From Acidovorax sp. Leaf160 (lineage in GTDB: Bacteria > Pseudomonadota > Gammaproteobacteria > Burkholderiales > Burkholderiaceae_C), in NCBI RefSeq assembly GCF_001424265.1, contig NZ_LMOV01000023.1, positions 607,219-671,218 on the forward strand: a stretch of 64,000 nucleotides of DNA, read 5' to 3'. The position numbers and the translations under genes were made by a program. Numbering within the stretch: the first letter of the stretch is position 1; every line of letters starts with the position of its first letter. Of the stretch, positions 31,159 through 43,985 are shown piece after piece. The notes beneath the pieces were generated by a model, which searched no databases, was not told the DNA's origin, and saw only the letters and a list, made by a program, of their open reading frames with translations.

Positions 31159-31487
31159 CGGGCCGCCGGGCGGCTTCGCCCGGTTCGTGCGGTTGGCATT
31201 TCCAAGGCCCGCCCCGTGCGGGCCTTGTGCTTTCCGCCTCTCGGAAGCCCCGCTGCGAACCGGCAGCGTAGTCCGGCTCCTACGCGCAGGGAGCGAGGGG
31301 CGGCGCATACTCTCGGCCCCCGCACAGCGGCAGCGCCTGCGCCCTCCCCGGACCCACCGTCCGGGCGCGGCTTCTGCTATCGAAGCAGGAGTATGCTGTA
31401 CCGCTTGTCCGCAAGCCCGGCGACGGCCTCCCGCACGCCCCCGTGCCTTTCGCACTTTCCCGGCACAGGACCCGTTCTTCCTTTTTC
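31159..31487. other. lspA to Na/Pi-cotransporter gap, no gene
   Basis: 329 bp without a supportable gene. A 9-bp stem AAGGCCCGC/GCGGGCCTT (31204-31226) followed by TGTGCTTT may end the ribF-ileS-lspA transcript. Only weak promoter-like sequence was seen before the next gene. Confidence 0.5.
31204..31234 (+). terminator. Stem-loop after lspA, possible terminator
   Basis: Perfect 9-bp GC-rich stem (31204-31212 with 31218-31226), 5-nt loop, followed by a broken T-run ending CTTT. The U-tract is weak. Confidence 0.5.
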
Positions 31488-33158
31488 ATGAAGCATCTGT
31501 TGAATCTCCTGGCAGCCGTGGCGCTGCTCGTCTGGGGCACCCACCTGGTGCGCACCGGCGTGCTGCGCGTGTTCGGCGCCAACCTGCGCACCATGCTGGC
31601 CCGCAGCATGGGCAACCGCTTCACCGCCGCGCTCTCCGGCATGGGCGTCACGGCGCTGGTGCAGTCCAGCACGGCCACGTCGCTGATGACCTCCTCCTTC
31701 GTGGGGCAGGGCCTCATCACCCTGCCGGCGGCCCTGGCGGTGATGCGCGGCGCCGACGTGGGCACGGCCATGATGTCGGTGCTGTTCTCGTTCGACCTGT
31801 CCTGGCTGTCCCCGCTGTTCATCTTCGTGGGCGTGGTGCTGTTCATCTCCCGCCAGGCCAGCACCGCAGGGCGCGTGGGCCGTGTGCTGATCGGCCTGGG
31901 GCTGATGCTGCTGGCACTCGAGATGGTGGTGCAGGCCAGTGGCCCCATGCTGTCCTCGCCCATCATCAAGGCGATGCTCGGCTCGCTCAACAGCGACATC
32001 GTGATGGAAGTGCTCATGGGCTCGCTGCTTGCCATCCTGGCCTACTCCAGCCTGGCCATCGTGCTGCTGATCGCGGCGATGGCCGCCTCCAGCGTGGTGC
32101 CGCTCGACGTGGCGCTGGGCCTGGTGCTCGGCGCCAACCTGGGCAGCGGCCTGCTGGCCGTGCTGACCACCGCGAAGTCCACCGTGGAGGTGCGCCAGGT
32201 GACCGTGGGCAACCTGGTGTTCAAGCTGATGGGCGTGGTGCTGGTGGCGCCCTTCATCGGCCTCTGGCTGCGGCACGTGCACCCGCACCTGCCGGGCGCG
32301 GCGCAAGGGGTGGTGCTGTTCCACCTGGGCTTCAACGTGGTGATCAGCCTGGGCTTCATCGCCTTCACGCAGTGGGTGGCGCACTGGGTGACGCGCCTGC
32401 TGCCCAAGCCGCAGGGCGTGCAGAGCCGCCGGCCGCACCACCTGGATCCATCCGCCCTCTCCACGCCCTCGCTCGCCATCTCGTGCGCGGCGCGCGAGGC
32501 GCTCTACCAGGCCGACGTGGTGGAAACCATGCTGGTCGGCGTGCTCGACGTGATCCAGAAGAACGACGTGCAACTGGCCGAACGCCTGCGCAAGATGGAT
32601 GACGAGGTGGATGAGCTCTACTCCTCCATCAAGTACTACATGACCAAGATCTCGCGCGAGGCACTGGGCGAGGAGGAAAGCCGACGCTGGACGGACATCA
32701 TCAGCTTCACCATCAACATGGAGCAGGTGGGCGACATCATCGAACGCGTGCTGCTGGACATCGAGGACAAGAAGATCAAGAAGGGCCGCCAGTTCTCCGA
32801 AGCCGGGACGGCCGAGATCACCGAACTGCATCGCCGCCTGATCGACAACCTGCGCCTGGGCATGAGCGTGTTCCTCAACGGCAACGTGCGTGACGCCCAG
32901 AAGCTGCTGGAGGAGAAGGCGCGCTTCCGCGATCTGGAGCGGGCCTACGCCGCCACCCACCTGGTGCGCCTGTCCGACAAGACGGTGCCCAGCATGGAGA
33001 CCAGCTCGCTGCACATCGACCTGATCAGCGAGCTCAAGCGCATCAATTCGCACATCTGCTCCATCGCCTATCCCATCCTGGATTCGGCCGGGGCGCTGGC
33101 GCCCAACCGGCTTCGGGTGGCGAACACCCCTGCGTCGGAAGCGTCGCTGCCCTCTTGA
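31488..33158 (+). CDS. Na/Pi cotransporter family protein with PhoU-like domain
   Basis: A 556-residue inner-membrane protein. Two Na/Pi-cotransporter repeats are visible. The first has the LVQSSTATSLMTSSFVGQG motif and the second the LAYSSLAIVLLIAAMA region, with about eight to nine helices in residues 1-315. The cytosolic C-terminus (about 340-540) is a PhoU-like helical bundle (ADVVETMLVGVLDVIQ; MDDEVDELYSSIKYY). The family moves phosphate with sodium or regulates phosphate flux. The ATG at 31488 is chosen over an upstream in-frame start. Confidence 0.9.
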   Translation: MKHLLNLLAAVALLVWGTHLVRTGVLRVFGANLRTMLARSMGNRFTAALSGMGVTALVQSSTATSLMTSSFVGQGLITLPAALAVMRGADVGTAMMSVLFSFDLSWLSPLFIFVGVVLFISRQASTAGRVGRVLIGLGLMLLALEMVVQASGPMLSSPIIKAMLGSLNSDIVMEVLMGSLLAILAYSSLAIVLLIAAMAASSVVPLDVALGLVLGANLGSGLLAVLTTAKSTVEVRQVTVGNLVFKLMGVVLVAPFIGLWLRHVHPHLPGAAQGVVLFHLGFNVVISLGFIAFTQWVAHWVTRLLPKPQGVQSRRPHHLDPSALSTPSLAISCAAREALYQADVVETMLVGVLDVIQKNDVQLAERLRKMDDEVDELYSSIKYYMTKISREALGEEESRRWTDIISFTINMEQVGDIIERVLLDIEDKKIKKGRQFSEAGTAEITELHRRLIDNLRLGMSVFLNGNVRDAQKLLEEKARFRDLERAYAATHLVRLSDKTVPSMETSSLHIDLISELKRINSHICSIAYPILDSAGALAPNRLRVANTPASEASLPS

Positions 33159-33343
33159 AGCGTCCGCCCTGGGGGGCGGCAGCGTTCGGTGGCCGCGTCA
33201 GGACGGGGCCGAAGCGGGCTTGGCCCGCCGTCCTACGGTGGCCCCTGCGGCAGCGGCTTAACCTGCCATTGGCGGCCTCGACGGGCGTGAAGCCCGCCGC
33301 CGCTCGACCGCAGGCCGTTTCACCCCCTTCTTGGAGTCCGCTC

Positions 33344-33517
33344 ATGTCCCAAAGCCCCCGCAAGCCCGCCAGCGACGAACCCGAGGTCACCCAGGAGCGC
33401 GACGTGCCGCTCGACGGCACCGACCCGGTCGCTGAGGACATGATGAAGGAAGTGCGCAACGAGCGGCTGGAAGTGCCGCCAGGCGAGGAAGAGCAGGCGG
33501 AACGCGCCAAGCGCTGA
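33344..33517 (+). CDS. Small acidic hypothetical protein
   Basis: A 57-residue, highly charged protein (rich in Glu, Asp, Pro, Arg), beginning MSQSPRKPASDEPE and ending EQAERAKR. It has no membrane segment or known motif and is probably disordered. The ATG at 33344 is preceded by TTGGAG. It could be a real short gene after the Na/Pi cotransporter or a chance frame; codon use looks coding, with G/C favoured at third positions. Confidence 0.5.
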   Translation: MSQSPRKPASDEPEVTQERDVPLDGTDPVAEDMMKEVRNERLEVPPGEEEQAERAKR

Positions 33518-33556
33518 CGGCTCGGGACCGGGCCCACACGCCCGCCGCATTCAACT

Positions 33557-38093
<4,537 letters not shown>

Positions 38094-38173
38094 AGCCCGG
38101 CGTCACCGTCCCCGCCGGCCAGGAGGCCGGCATGCAGCTCCGCCCTGCACCCCAGGCCGGACCCATCCTCTCA

Positions 38174-38441
38174 GAACGTGTTCACGATCTCGCAGGGGAT
38201 CGCGTTGGAGCGCAATCGGGATGAGTGGAGGCTCTGGATGCGCCGCATGGGCTCATGCCCATGCAAGCAGCCGGAGTCTCCAAGCGCCCGATGTCGCTCC
38301 CACCCGAAGGGCAGCGGTGTGGGCGGGCGCTCTGCGGCGTTGCGGCGCTTGTGCATAGCCGTGCTATTCACTGCGCACCGCGCCATGCATCCCATCCCGC
38401 CCACACCGCTGCGCGACCCCTGAGAGATCGCGAACACGTTC
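38174..38441. mobile_element. MITE-like element with terminal and nested inverted repeats
   Basis: The ends are a near-perfect ~30-bp inverted repeat: 38174-38204 against 38412-38441, with two mismatches and one indel, both ends reading GAACGTGTTC inward. A second perfect 16-bp inverted repeat lies inside (38312-38327 with 38396-38411), abutting the right end. It has no transposase and no clear target-site duplication. A diverged end copy occurs at 4017-4069 and a remnant at 39513-39528. The structure suggests a non-autonomous mobile or multi-copy palindromic element. Confidence 0.65.
38312..38411. repeat. Nested 16-bp inverted repeat within the MITE-like element
   Basis: CAGCGGTGTGGGCGGG at 38312-38327 is exactly complementary to 38396-38411, with a 68-bp loop that itself holds ATAGC/GCTAT arms. 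Confidence 0.8.
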
Positions 38442-38546
38442 CAAGGCATGACCCGGGCGCGCTATCCTTGCCGGCACCGCTGTGCAGCCGCAAGCGCCTG
38501 CTGACCTGCGGAACTGCACGATGAGAATGACGACCGGAGATCCGCC

Positions 38547-39512
38547 ATGGGAAACCTGCTCAGTTGGTCCACCGACAGCCTGCACGAACCCCTGCGGCTG
38601 CCCGGCTGGCGCGATGCCCTGCATGACGCCGTGCTGGAGATGGACGCGGTGCCGCTGCAGCGCGAGGGCTTCCACGCGCGCCTCGAGCGCTGCACCCTGC
38701 AGCGCATCCTGCCGCACCAGGCCCGGGGCGCGCCGCAGACCGTGGTGCGATCGGAGCGCGACATCGCCCAGGGGCGGCACAACGCCTACTACCTGCTCTC
38801 CCAGCCCCGCCAGCCGTGGCGCGCGACCCAGGCCGGCATCGCCAGCCGGCTGCAGCCGGGCGACTCCATCCTCATCGATTCCCGGCAGCCCTATGTCTTC
38901 GACTTCGGCGCGGGGCTGGACGACCTGTCGATCGAGCTGCCCATCGATTGGGTGGAGCACTGGGTGCCGGATGCGTCCCGGCTGATCGGCCGCGCCTTGC
39001 CGTGCAGCGCCGGATACGGCTTGGCGCTGCGCGGCATCAAGGAAATGCTGGTGCCCCGCGCGCTGGCCGAGCGCGCAAGCCATGCGCAGGACGAGCTGAT
39101 CGAGGCGCAGATCGGCGGGCTGCTGTCCCTCCTGGCCGATGGCCCGGGCGATGGTGCGCCCTTGGAACGCACGCACTCCCTGCAGCCTGTGCACGAGCGC
39201 GCCATGGCGTCGATGCGCGCCCGCTTCATGCAGCCCGGGCTGACCGCGTCCGAGGTTGCCGCCGATGCCGGCGTTTCGCTGCGCACCCTGCACCGCGCGA
39301 TGGCGGCCGGCGGCACGGGATATCTGGCCACGCTCATGGCGCTGCGCGTGCAAGCCGCTGCCGGCCTGCTGGCGCAGCAGCGCTGGCGGAGCCTCTCGGT
39401 GGCCGAGATCGGCCGGCGCTGCGGCTTTTCGGATGCCGCACACTTCGCCCGCCAGTTCTCCCGGCTCCGGCACATGACGCCCTCGGCCTTCCGCGCCCAG
39501 GCGCTGCGCTAA
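38547..39512 (+). CDS. AraC-family transcriptional regulator
   Basis: A 321-residue regulator. The N-terminal ~180 residues match the AraC-binding-like domain (RQPYVFDFGAGLDDLSIELP). The C-terminal ~100 residues hold two helix-turn-helices: TASEVAADAGVSLRTLHRAM and SVAEIGRRCGFSDAAHFARQFSR. The MTPSAFRAQ end is the family signature. The ATG at 38547 follows CCGCC rather than a strong ribosome-binding site. The gene lies between the 268-bp repeat and a remnant of its end, and precedes a serine hydrolase, a possible target. Confidence 0.93.
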   Translation: MGNLLSWSTDSLHEPLRLPGWRDALHDAVLEMDAVPLQREGFHARLERCTLQRILPHQARGAPQTVVRSERDIAQGRHNAYYLLSQPRQPWRATQAGIASRLQPGDSILIDSRQPYVFDFGAGLDDLSIELPIDWVEHWVPDASRLIGRALPCSAGYGLALRGIKEMLVPRALAERASHAQDELIEAQIGGLLSLLADGPGDGAPLERTHSLQPVHERAMASMRARFMQPGLTASEVAADAGVSLRTLHRAMAAGGTGYLATLMALRVQAAAGLLAQQRWRSLSVAEIGRRCGFSDAAHFARQFSRLRHMTPSAFRAQALR

Positions 39513-39528
39513 GAACGTGTTCACGTTC
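39513..39528. repeat. Remnant of the MITE-like repeat terminus
   Basis: GAACGTGTTCACGTTC overlaps nothing but abuts the AraC stop codon. The first 12 bases equal the left end of the element at 38174; the sequence is itself a near palindrome, as if two ends were fused. Confidence 0.55.
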
Positions 39529-39630
39529 TGAGCCTCCTGCGCGCTGGCACGCAGAGACCAGCCGGCGGGCCCGATACGGCCAGCCGGCAGGCATCTGCGT
39601 TCCTAGACTGTCCTCGCGCGCGATGGCGGC

Positions 39631-39690
39631 CCCCCACGCCCCCGCCCCCGCCCCCGCCGCACACGCACACGCACACGCACACGCACAAGC
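39631..39690. repeat. Simple-sequence tract (C5G units, then ACACGC units)
   Basis: CCCCCG-type hexamers (39631-39659) run into four exact ACACGC hexamers (39661-39684) and one variant. It lies about 60 bp before the serine hydrolase start. Confidence 0.85.
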
Positions 39691-39745
39691 GGGCGCATTC
39701 GCCAGCAGACAGTCCACAGGCTCGAGCCCATCCAAGGAGACACCT

Positions 39746-40918
39746 ATGAACATGCAAAGCACACTCGACGCGATCCTGGCCGACGGCGTCGCGCGCGGCG
39801 CCGCCCCCGGCGTGATGGCCCTGGTCGCCGACGGCGACGGCCTTCTGTACGAAGGCAGCGCAGGCGAGCGCCTGATGGGCAGCGGCGTCGCCATGACGAC
39901 CGACACGGTGATCTGGATCGCCTCCATGACCAAGGCCCTGACCTCGGTGGCGGCGGTCCAGTGCGTGGAGCGCGGCCTGCTGGACCTGGACGCGCCCGCG
40001 GCCCAGGTACTGCCGGAGATCGGCCGCCTCGGCGTGCTGACCGGCTTCGACGCGGACGGCCGCCCGCTGACCCGGGCGCCCCGGCGGCCCATCACGCTGC
40101 GGCACCTGCTCTCGCACACCTCGGGCTGCAGCTACGAGATCTGGAACCCGGAGATGCAGCAGGTGCAGGCGGCCCTGGGCATTCCCGGCATCATCGGCTG
40201 CCAGCTCAAGGCGCTGGAGCTGCCCCTGGCATCGGACCCGGGCGAGCGCTGGGAGTACGGCATGGGCATCGACTGGGCCGGCCACATGGTCGAGGCCGTG
40301 AGCGGGCTCTCGCTGGAGGCCTACATGCGCCTGCACCTGTGGCAGCCGCTGGGCATGGACCACACGGGTTTTCACATCACGCCCGAAATGCGCCGGCGCC
40401 TGGCGGGCGTGCACCTGCGCGGCGAGGACGGCGCCTTCACGCCCTTGCCCTTCGAGATCACGCAGGAGCCCGAATTCCACATGGGCGGCGGCGCGCTCTA
40501 CAGCACCATCGGCGACTACGCGCGCTTCATGCGCATGGTGCTCAACCTGGGGCAGCTCGACGGCGAGCGCGTGCTCAAGCCCGAAACCGTCGCCACCCAT
40601 CTGATGCTCAACCAGCTGGGCAACGCACGCGTGCGCCCCCTGTGCGCCGCCATCCCGCTCACGGCGGACGCGGAGTTCTTCCCCGGCCTGCGCAAGAGCT
40701 GGAGCCTGGCCTTCCAGATCAACGAGGAAGTGGCGCCCACGGGCCGGGCGGCGGGCAGCCTCTCCTGGGCGGGGCTGGCCAACAGCTTCTTCTGGATCGA
40801 CCCGCACACCCACATCGCCGGCCTGCTGGCGACGCAGACCTTTCCGTTCGCCGATGCGCGGGTGATGGACCTGCTGCACGACTACGAGAAAGCCGTGTAC
40901 GCAGCGCTGGCGGGCTAG
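39746..40918 (+). CDS. Serine hydrolase, beta-lactamase/EstB-like
   Basis: A 390-residue class C beta-lactamase-fold protein. The SxxK motif is S60-M-T-K63, the second-motif tyrosine is likely in WEYGMGIDW, and the third motif region is [11 protein letters not shown]. No signal peptide is present, pointing to a cytoplasmic esterase of the EstB type rather than a true beta-lactamase. The ATG at 39746 follows AAGGAGA. It is downstream of the AraC gene and a hexamer repeat tract. Confidence 0.88.
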   Translation: MNMQSTLDAILADGVARGAAPGVMALVADGDGLLYEGSAGERLMGSGVAMTTDTVIWIASMTKALTSVAAVQCVERGLLDLDAPAAQVLPEIGRLGVLTGFDADGRPLTRAPRRPITLRHLLSHTSGCSYEIWNPEMQQVQAALGIPGIIGCQLKALELPLASDPGERWEYGMGIDWAGHMVEAVSGLSLEAYMRLHLWQPLGMDHTGFHITPEMRRRLAGVHLRGEDGAFTPLPFEITQEPEFHMGGGALYSTIGDYARFMRMVLNLGQLDGERVLKPETVATHLMLNQLGNARVRPLCAAIPLTADAEFFPGLRKSWSLAFQINEEVAPTGRAAGSLSWAGLANSFFWIDPHTHIAGLLATQTFPFADARVMDLLHDYEKAVYAALAG

Positions 40919-40952
40919 CCCGCACGGGCCGCAGGGCGCGTGGCCCCAGAGC

Positions 40953-41002
40953 CCCAGCTGCACCCAGCTGCACCCAGCTGCACCCAGCTGCACCCAGCTG
41001 CA
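40953..41002. repeat. Decamer tandem repeat, five perfect units
   Basis: CCCAGCTGCA repeated exactly five times, preceded and followed by partial matches. Each unit holds the palindrome CAGCTG. It lies in the 108-bp gap between the convergent serine hydrolase and Nudix genes. Confidence 0.95.
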
Positions 41003-41026
41003 CCGCGTTCCACCCCGTTGCCGGGG

Positions 41027-41881
41027 CTACCAGCCGAAGAACGCCGCCAGCACCAGCGCCGCCTCGGGCGTGAAGGCGCCGGCGGCGAGCCGCGCCTGCA
41101 GCTCGGCCAGGGACAGCGCCTCGAAGCGTTCGACCTCGCCGTCCTGATTCACGGGCTGCATGCCGTGCGGCACGGTGGCGCGGAACCAGTCGATGCGCTC
41201 GACCATGTACCCGGTTTCCGCTTCCCTGCCACCATCGCCGCCGGCCTCGCACGGCCGGGCGAAGTCCACATGGCCGCCGTGCGCCACGCCCTGCAAGGCA
41301 GCGGTCTCCAGGCCCGCCTCTTCCCAGGTTTCACGGGCCAGGGCCTGCTCCAGCGTGTCGGCGGCAGACACCATGCCGCCCATGGTCGTATCCCACATGC
41401 CGGGGTTGGATGGCTTGTCGAAAGCGCGCTGCTGCACCCAGAGCGCGCCCTCCGGCGTCGAGGCCACCAGGTGCACCGCCCGGGTGGTGATGCCCAGAGG
41501 CCGCACGGCCCCGCGCTCCACGGTGCCGATGCGCTGGCCAGCGGCGTCGCACACCGCCAGCTGCTCGTCGCGCCAGGGGCCGCAGTGGCCGGTGGCGCGC
41601 AGCACCCGCGCCAGTGCGTTCAGGGCGGCGGTGGCATCGACCTGGGCTGCATCCGCCGCGCCCAGGTGCCAGATCGACCCGTCGACATGCTCTTTTTTCG
41701 ATAGCACCCAATGCTCATCCAGCAAGCGCTGGGAGGCGATTTCACCAAAAACAAGGGCATCGACGGAGCCGACGGTGTGCCCGCCGACCACGAAAGGCAG
41801 CCGGGGGCGCGCCGCCGGGCGCTGTGCGCGGGCGCGGGCCGCATCGACCCAGCCGGGCCGGGCCACCACGGGCGCGGTCAC
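41027..41881 (-). CDS. Nudix hydrolase with DUF4743 N-terminal domain
   Basis: A 284-residue protein. Residues 1-110 are the DUF4743 region found in Nudix proteins related to the fungal thiamine-pyrophosphokinase partner domain. Residues 115-280 carry the Nudix box GGMVSAADTLEQALARETWEEAGL, with an Asp at the first acidic position and the REXXEE core intact. The substrate may be an oxidised thiamine diphosphate derivative by family analogy; this is inference. The start is GTG at 41881, which overlaps the stop of the upstream quinone oxidoreductase (GTGA), so the two are translationally coupled. Confidence 0.86.
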   Translation of the reverse strand: MTAPVVARPGWVDAARARAQRPAARPRLPFVVGGHTVGSVDALVFGEIASQRLLDEHWVLSKKEHVDGSIWHLGAADAAQVDATAALNALARVLRATGHCGPWRDEQLAVCDAAGQRIGTVERGAVRPLGITTRAVHLVASTPEGALWVQQRAFDKPSNPGMWDTTMGGMVSAADTLEQALARETWEEAGLETAALQGVAHGGHVDFARPCEAGGDGGREAETGYMVERIDWFRATVPHGMQPVNQDGEVERFEALSLAELQARLAAGAFTPEAALVLAAFFGW

Positions 41882-42864
41882 GACAGCGTGAGGATGGTGC
41901 AGCCGGTGGTCTTGCGCGCTTCCAGGTCGCGGTGCGCCTGCTGCACGTCGGCCAGCCGGTAGCGCTGGTCGATGTGGATCTTGACCTCGCCGCTTTCCAC
42001 CACCTTGAACAGATCGTCCGCCATGGCCTGCGTGGCCTCGCGGCTGGAGATGTGGGTGAACAGCGTCTGGCGCGTGACGTAGAGCGAGCCCTTGGCGCCC
42101 AGGCTGCCCGGCGCGAACGGCGGCACCGGGCCCGAGGCGTTGCCGAAGCTGGCCATCAGGCCGAAGGGGCGCAGGCATTCGAGCGATTTCTCCCAAGTGT
42201 CCTTGCCCACCGAGTCGTACACCACCTTCACGCCCTTGCCGCCGGTGATCTCCTTGACCCGTGCGGCGAAGTCTTCCGTGGCGTAGTTGATGGCGTGGGC
42301 CGCGCCGTTGTCCAGCGCCAGCTGGCATTTGGCGTCGGACCCGGCCGTGCCGATCAGCTGCAGGCCCAGCGCCTTCGCCCACTGGCAGGCGATCAGCCCC
42401 ACGCCGCCGGCGGCGGCATGGAACAGCACGTGGTCGCCAGGCTCCAGGCCTTCCACGGGGCGCGTCTTCTTGAGCAGGTACTGCGCCGTGAGGCCCTTGA
42501 GCATCATGGCGGCGCCGGTCTCGAAGTCGATGCCGTCCGGCAGGCGGCAGACGTTCTGCGCGGGCATCACGCGCACCTCGCAGTAGCTGCCAGGCGGGTT
42601 GGCGGCATAGGCGGCGCGGTCGCCGGGCTGCAGGTGGGTGACGCCCTCGCCCACCGCCTCGATCACGCCCGCGCCTTCCATTCCGATGCCCGCCGGCATC
42701 TGCAGCGGGTAGAGGCCGGTGCGGTGATAGACGTCGATGAAGTTCAGCCCGACCGCATGGTGGCGGATGCGCACCTGGCCCGGGCCGGGCTGGCCCACCT
42801 CGACGTCGGTGACATGCAGTTCTTCGGGGCCGCCATGCTGGCGGATCTGGACGGCGAGGCTCAT
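41878..42864 (-). CDS. NADPH:quinone oxidoreductase (zeta-crystallin type)
   Basis: A 328-residue zinc-free MDR-family reductase. A GroES-like domain is followed by the Rossmann motif HAAAGGVGLIACQWAKALG and the nucleotide-binding GTAGSDAKCQLA segment. The N-terminal VGLNFIDVYHRTGLYP and YAANPPGSYCEVRV segments are typical of QorA. The ATG at 42864 is clear. It forms an operon with the overlapping Nudix gene and is divergent from an EamA exporter. Confidence 0.94.
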   Translation of the reverse strand: MSLAVQIRQHGGPEELHVTDVEVGQPGPGQVRIRHHAVGLNFIDVYHRTGLYPLQMPAGIGMEGAGVIEAVGEGVTHLQPGDRAAYAANPPGSYCEVRVMPAQNVCRLPDGIDFETGAAMMLKGLTAQYLLKKTRPVEGLEPGDHVLFHAAAGGVGLIACQWAKALGLQLIGTAGSDAKCQLALDNGAAHAINYATEDFAARVKEITGGKGVKVVYDSVGKDTWEKSLECLRPFGLMASFGNASGPVPPFAPGSLGAKGSLYVTRQTLFTHISSREATQAMADDLFKVVESGEVKIHIDQRYRLADVQQAHRDLEARKTTGCTILTLS

Positions 42865-43001
42865 GGGGATCGGTCTCCTGATGCGGTGGGAACAACGTGG
42901 ATGGAGCGGACAGGCCCGCGCGTGGAATGCGGGCACGCGGGGCATCCTGCCATGTTTCGGGGCGCCGTGCTGCCCCATGCCTGCGGCTACAGTTGCAGCC
43001 C

Positions 43002-43901
43002 ATGACGCAACGACTCTCGCCTGCCACCGTGGGCATGCTGGCCGCAGCGCCGCTGCTGTGGGCCGGCAATGCCGTGGTCGGGCGGCTGGTGCACACGCTG
43101 GTGCCGCCCCTCACGCTGAACTTCATCCGCTGGGCGCTGGCCTTCGCCATCCTGCTGCCGCTGGCCCATGGCGTGCTGCGCCGGGACAGCCCCGTGTGGC
43201 CGCACTGGCGGCGCTTCGCGCTGCTGGGACTGCTGGGGGTCGGCTGCTACAACGCGCTGCAGTACATGGCGCTGCAGACCTCGACGCCGCTCAACGTCAC
43301 CCTGGTGGGCGCCGGCCTGCCGGTGTGGATGCTGGCCATCGGCGCGCTCTTCTTCGGCGCGCCCGTCACGCGGCGGCACGTGCTGGGCGCGGTGCTGTCC
43401 ATCGCCGGTGTGGTGGTGGTGCTGAGCCGCGGCGAATGGGGCCAGCTGATGGCGCTCCGGCTGGTGCCGGGCGACCTCTACATGGTGATGGCCACCATGT
43501 GCTGGGCGTTCTACAGCTGGCTGCTGTCGCGCACCAGCGAGCCGGCCACCGTGCGCGGCGACTGGGCCGCCTTCCTGATGGCGCAGATGGTCTTCGGCCT
43601 GGCGTGGTCGGGCGCCTTCGCCGGGGCGGAATGGGCGGTGGCGCCGCGCCACGTGGAATGGGGCTGGCCGCTGGCGGCCGCGCTGCTCTTCATCGCCGTC
43701 GGGCCTGCCGTGCTGGCCTACCGCTGCTGGGGCGTGGGCGTGCAGCGGGCGGGGCCGGCGGTGGCGGGGTTCTTCATCAACCTCACGCCCCTCTTCGCGG
43801 CGGTGCTGTCGGCCGCCTTCCTGGGCGAGGTGCCGCATCTCTACCACGCGGTGGCGTTCGCGCTGATCGTGGGCGGGATCGTCGCCTCGTCGCGCCGCTG
43901 A
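43002..43901 (+). CDS. EamA-family DMT transporter
   Basis: A 299-residue inner-membrane protein with ten predicted helices in two EamA repeats. The first has APLLWAGNAVVGRLVHTLVPP and FIRWALAFAILLPLA, the second MVMATMCWAFYSWLLSR. The C-terminal FFINLTPLFAAVLSAAFLGE is the conserved helix-9 motif. These drug/metabolite transporters export amino acids, metabolites or drugs; the substrate is unknown. The ATG at 43002 is the first start in frame with the conserved domain. Confidence 0.92.
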   Translation: MTQRLSPATVGMLAAAPLLWAGNAVVGRLVHTLVPPLTLNFIRWALAFAILLPLAHGVLRRDSPVWPHWRRFALLGLLGVGCYNALQYMALQTSTPLNVTLVGAGLPVWMLAIGALFFGAPVTRRHVLGAVLSIAGVVVVLSRGEWGQLMALRLVPGDLYMVMATMCWAFYSWLLSRTSEPATVRGDWAAFLMAQMVFGLAWSGAFAGAEWAVAPRHVEWGWPLAAALLFIAVGPAVLAYRCWGVGVQRAGPAVAGFFINLTPLFAAVLSAAFLGEVPHLYHAVAFALIVGGIVASSRR

Positions 43902-43964
43902 GTCCTCGGCCGCAGCCCATCAGGACAAAATCACGCGCCAGCGCCCGTCAACCCAGCACCTGCA

Positions 43965-43981
43965 GCTATTGAATCAATAGC
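43965..43981. repeat. 17-nt AT-rich palindrome, copy 6 (convergent gap)
   Basis: GCTATTGAATCAATAGC, perfect 7-bp arms GCTATTG/CAATAGC, just beyond the stop of the GGDEF-EAL gene in the gap with the converging EamA gene. Confidence 0.9.
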
Positions 43982-43985
43982 ACCC

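Larger units (their letters stand above)
38094..38546. other. pip-araC gap with a 268-bp repeat element, no supported gene
   Basis: 453 bp without a convincing gene. Most of it is the inverted-repeat element at 38174-38441. The short frames inside follow the inverted-repeat structure and are not called. Confidence 0.7.

Noticed and set aside
38178..38423. An 81-residue frame inside the MITE-like element, similar at its start to a frame at 3855-4064
   Set aside because: The similarity follows from the shared repeat DNA. The frame spans an inverted repeat, has no ribosome-binding site, and the second copy is truncated and diverged.
39661..39684. Possible CRISPR-like or tandem array
   Set aside because: Six-base units with no spacers are simple sequence, not a CRISPR array; the decamer repeat at 40953-41002 was excluded for the same reason.
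39746..40918. Antibiotic-resistance beta-lactamase
   Set aside because: SxxK is present, but there is no signal peptide and the motif context is that of cytoplasmic EstB-like esterases.
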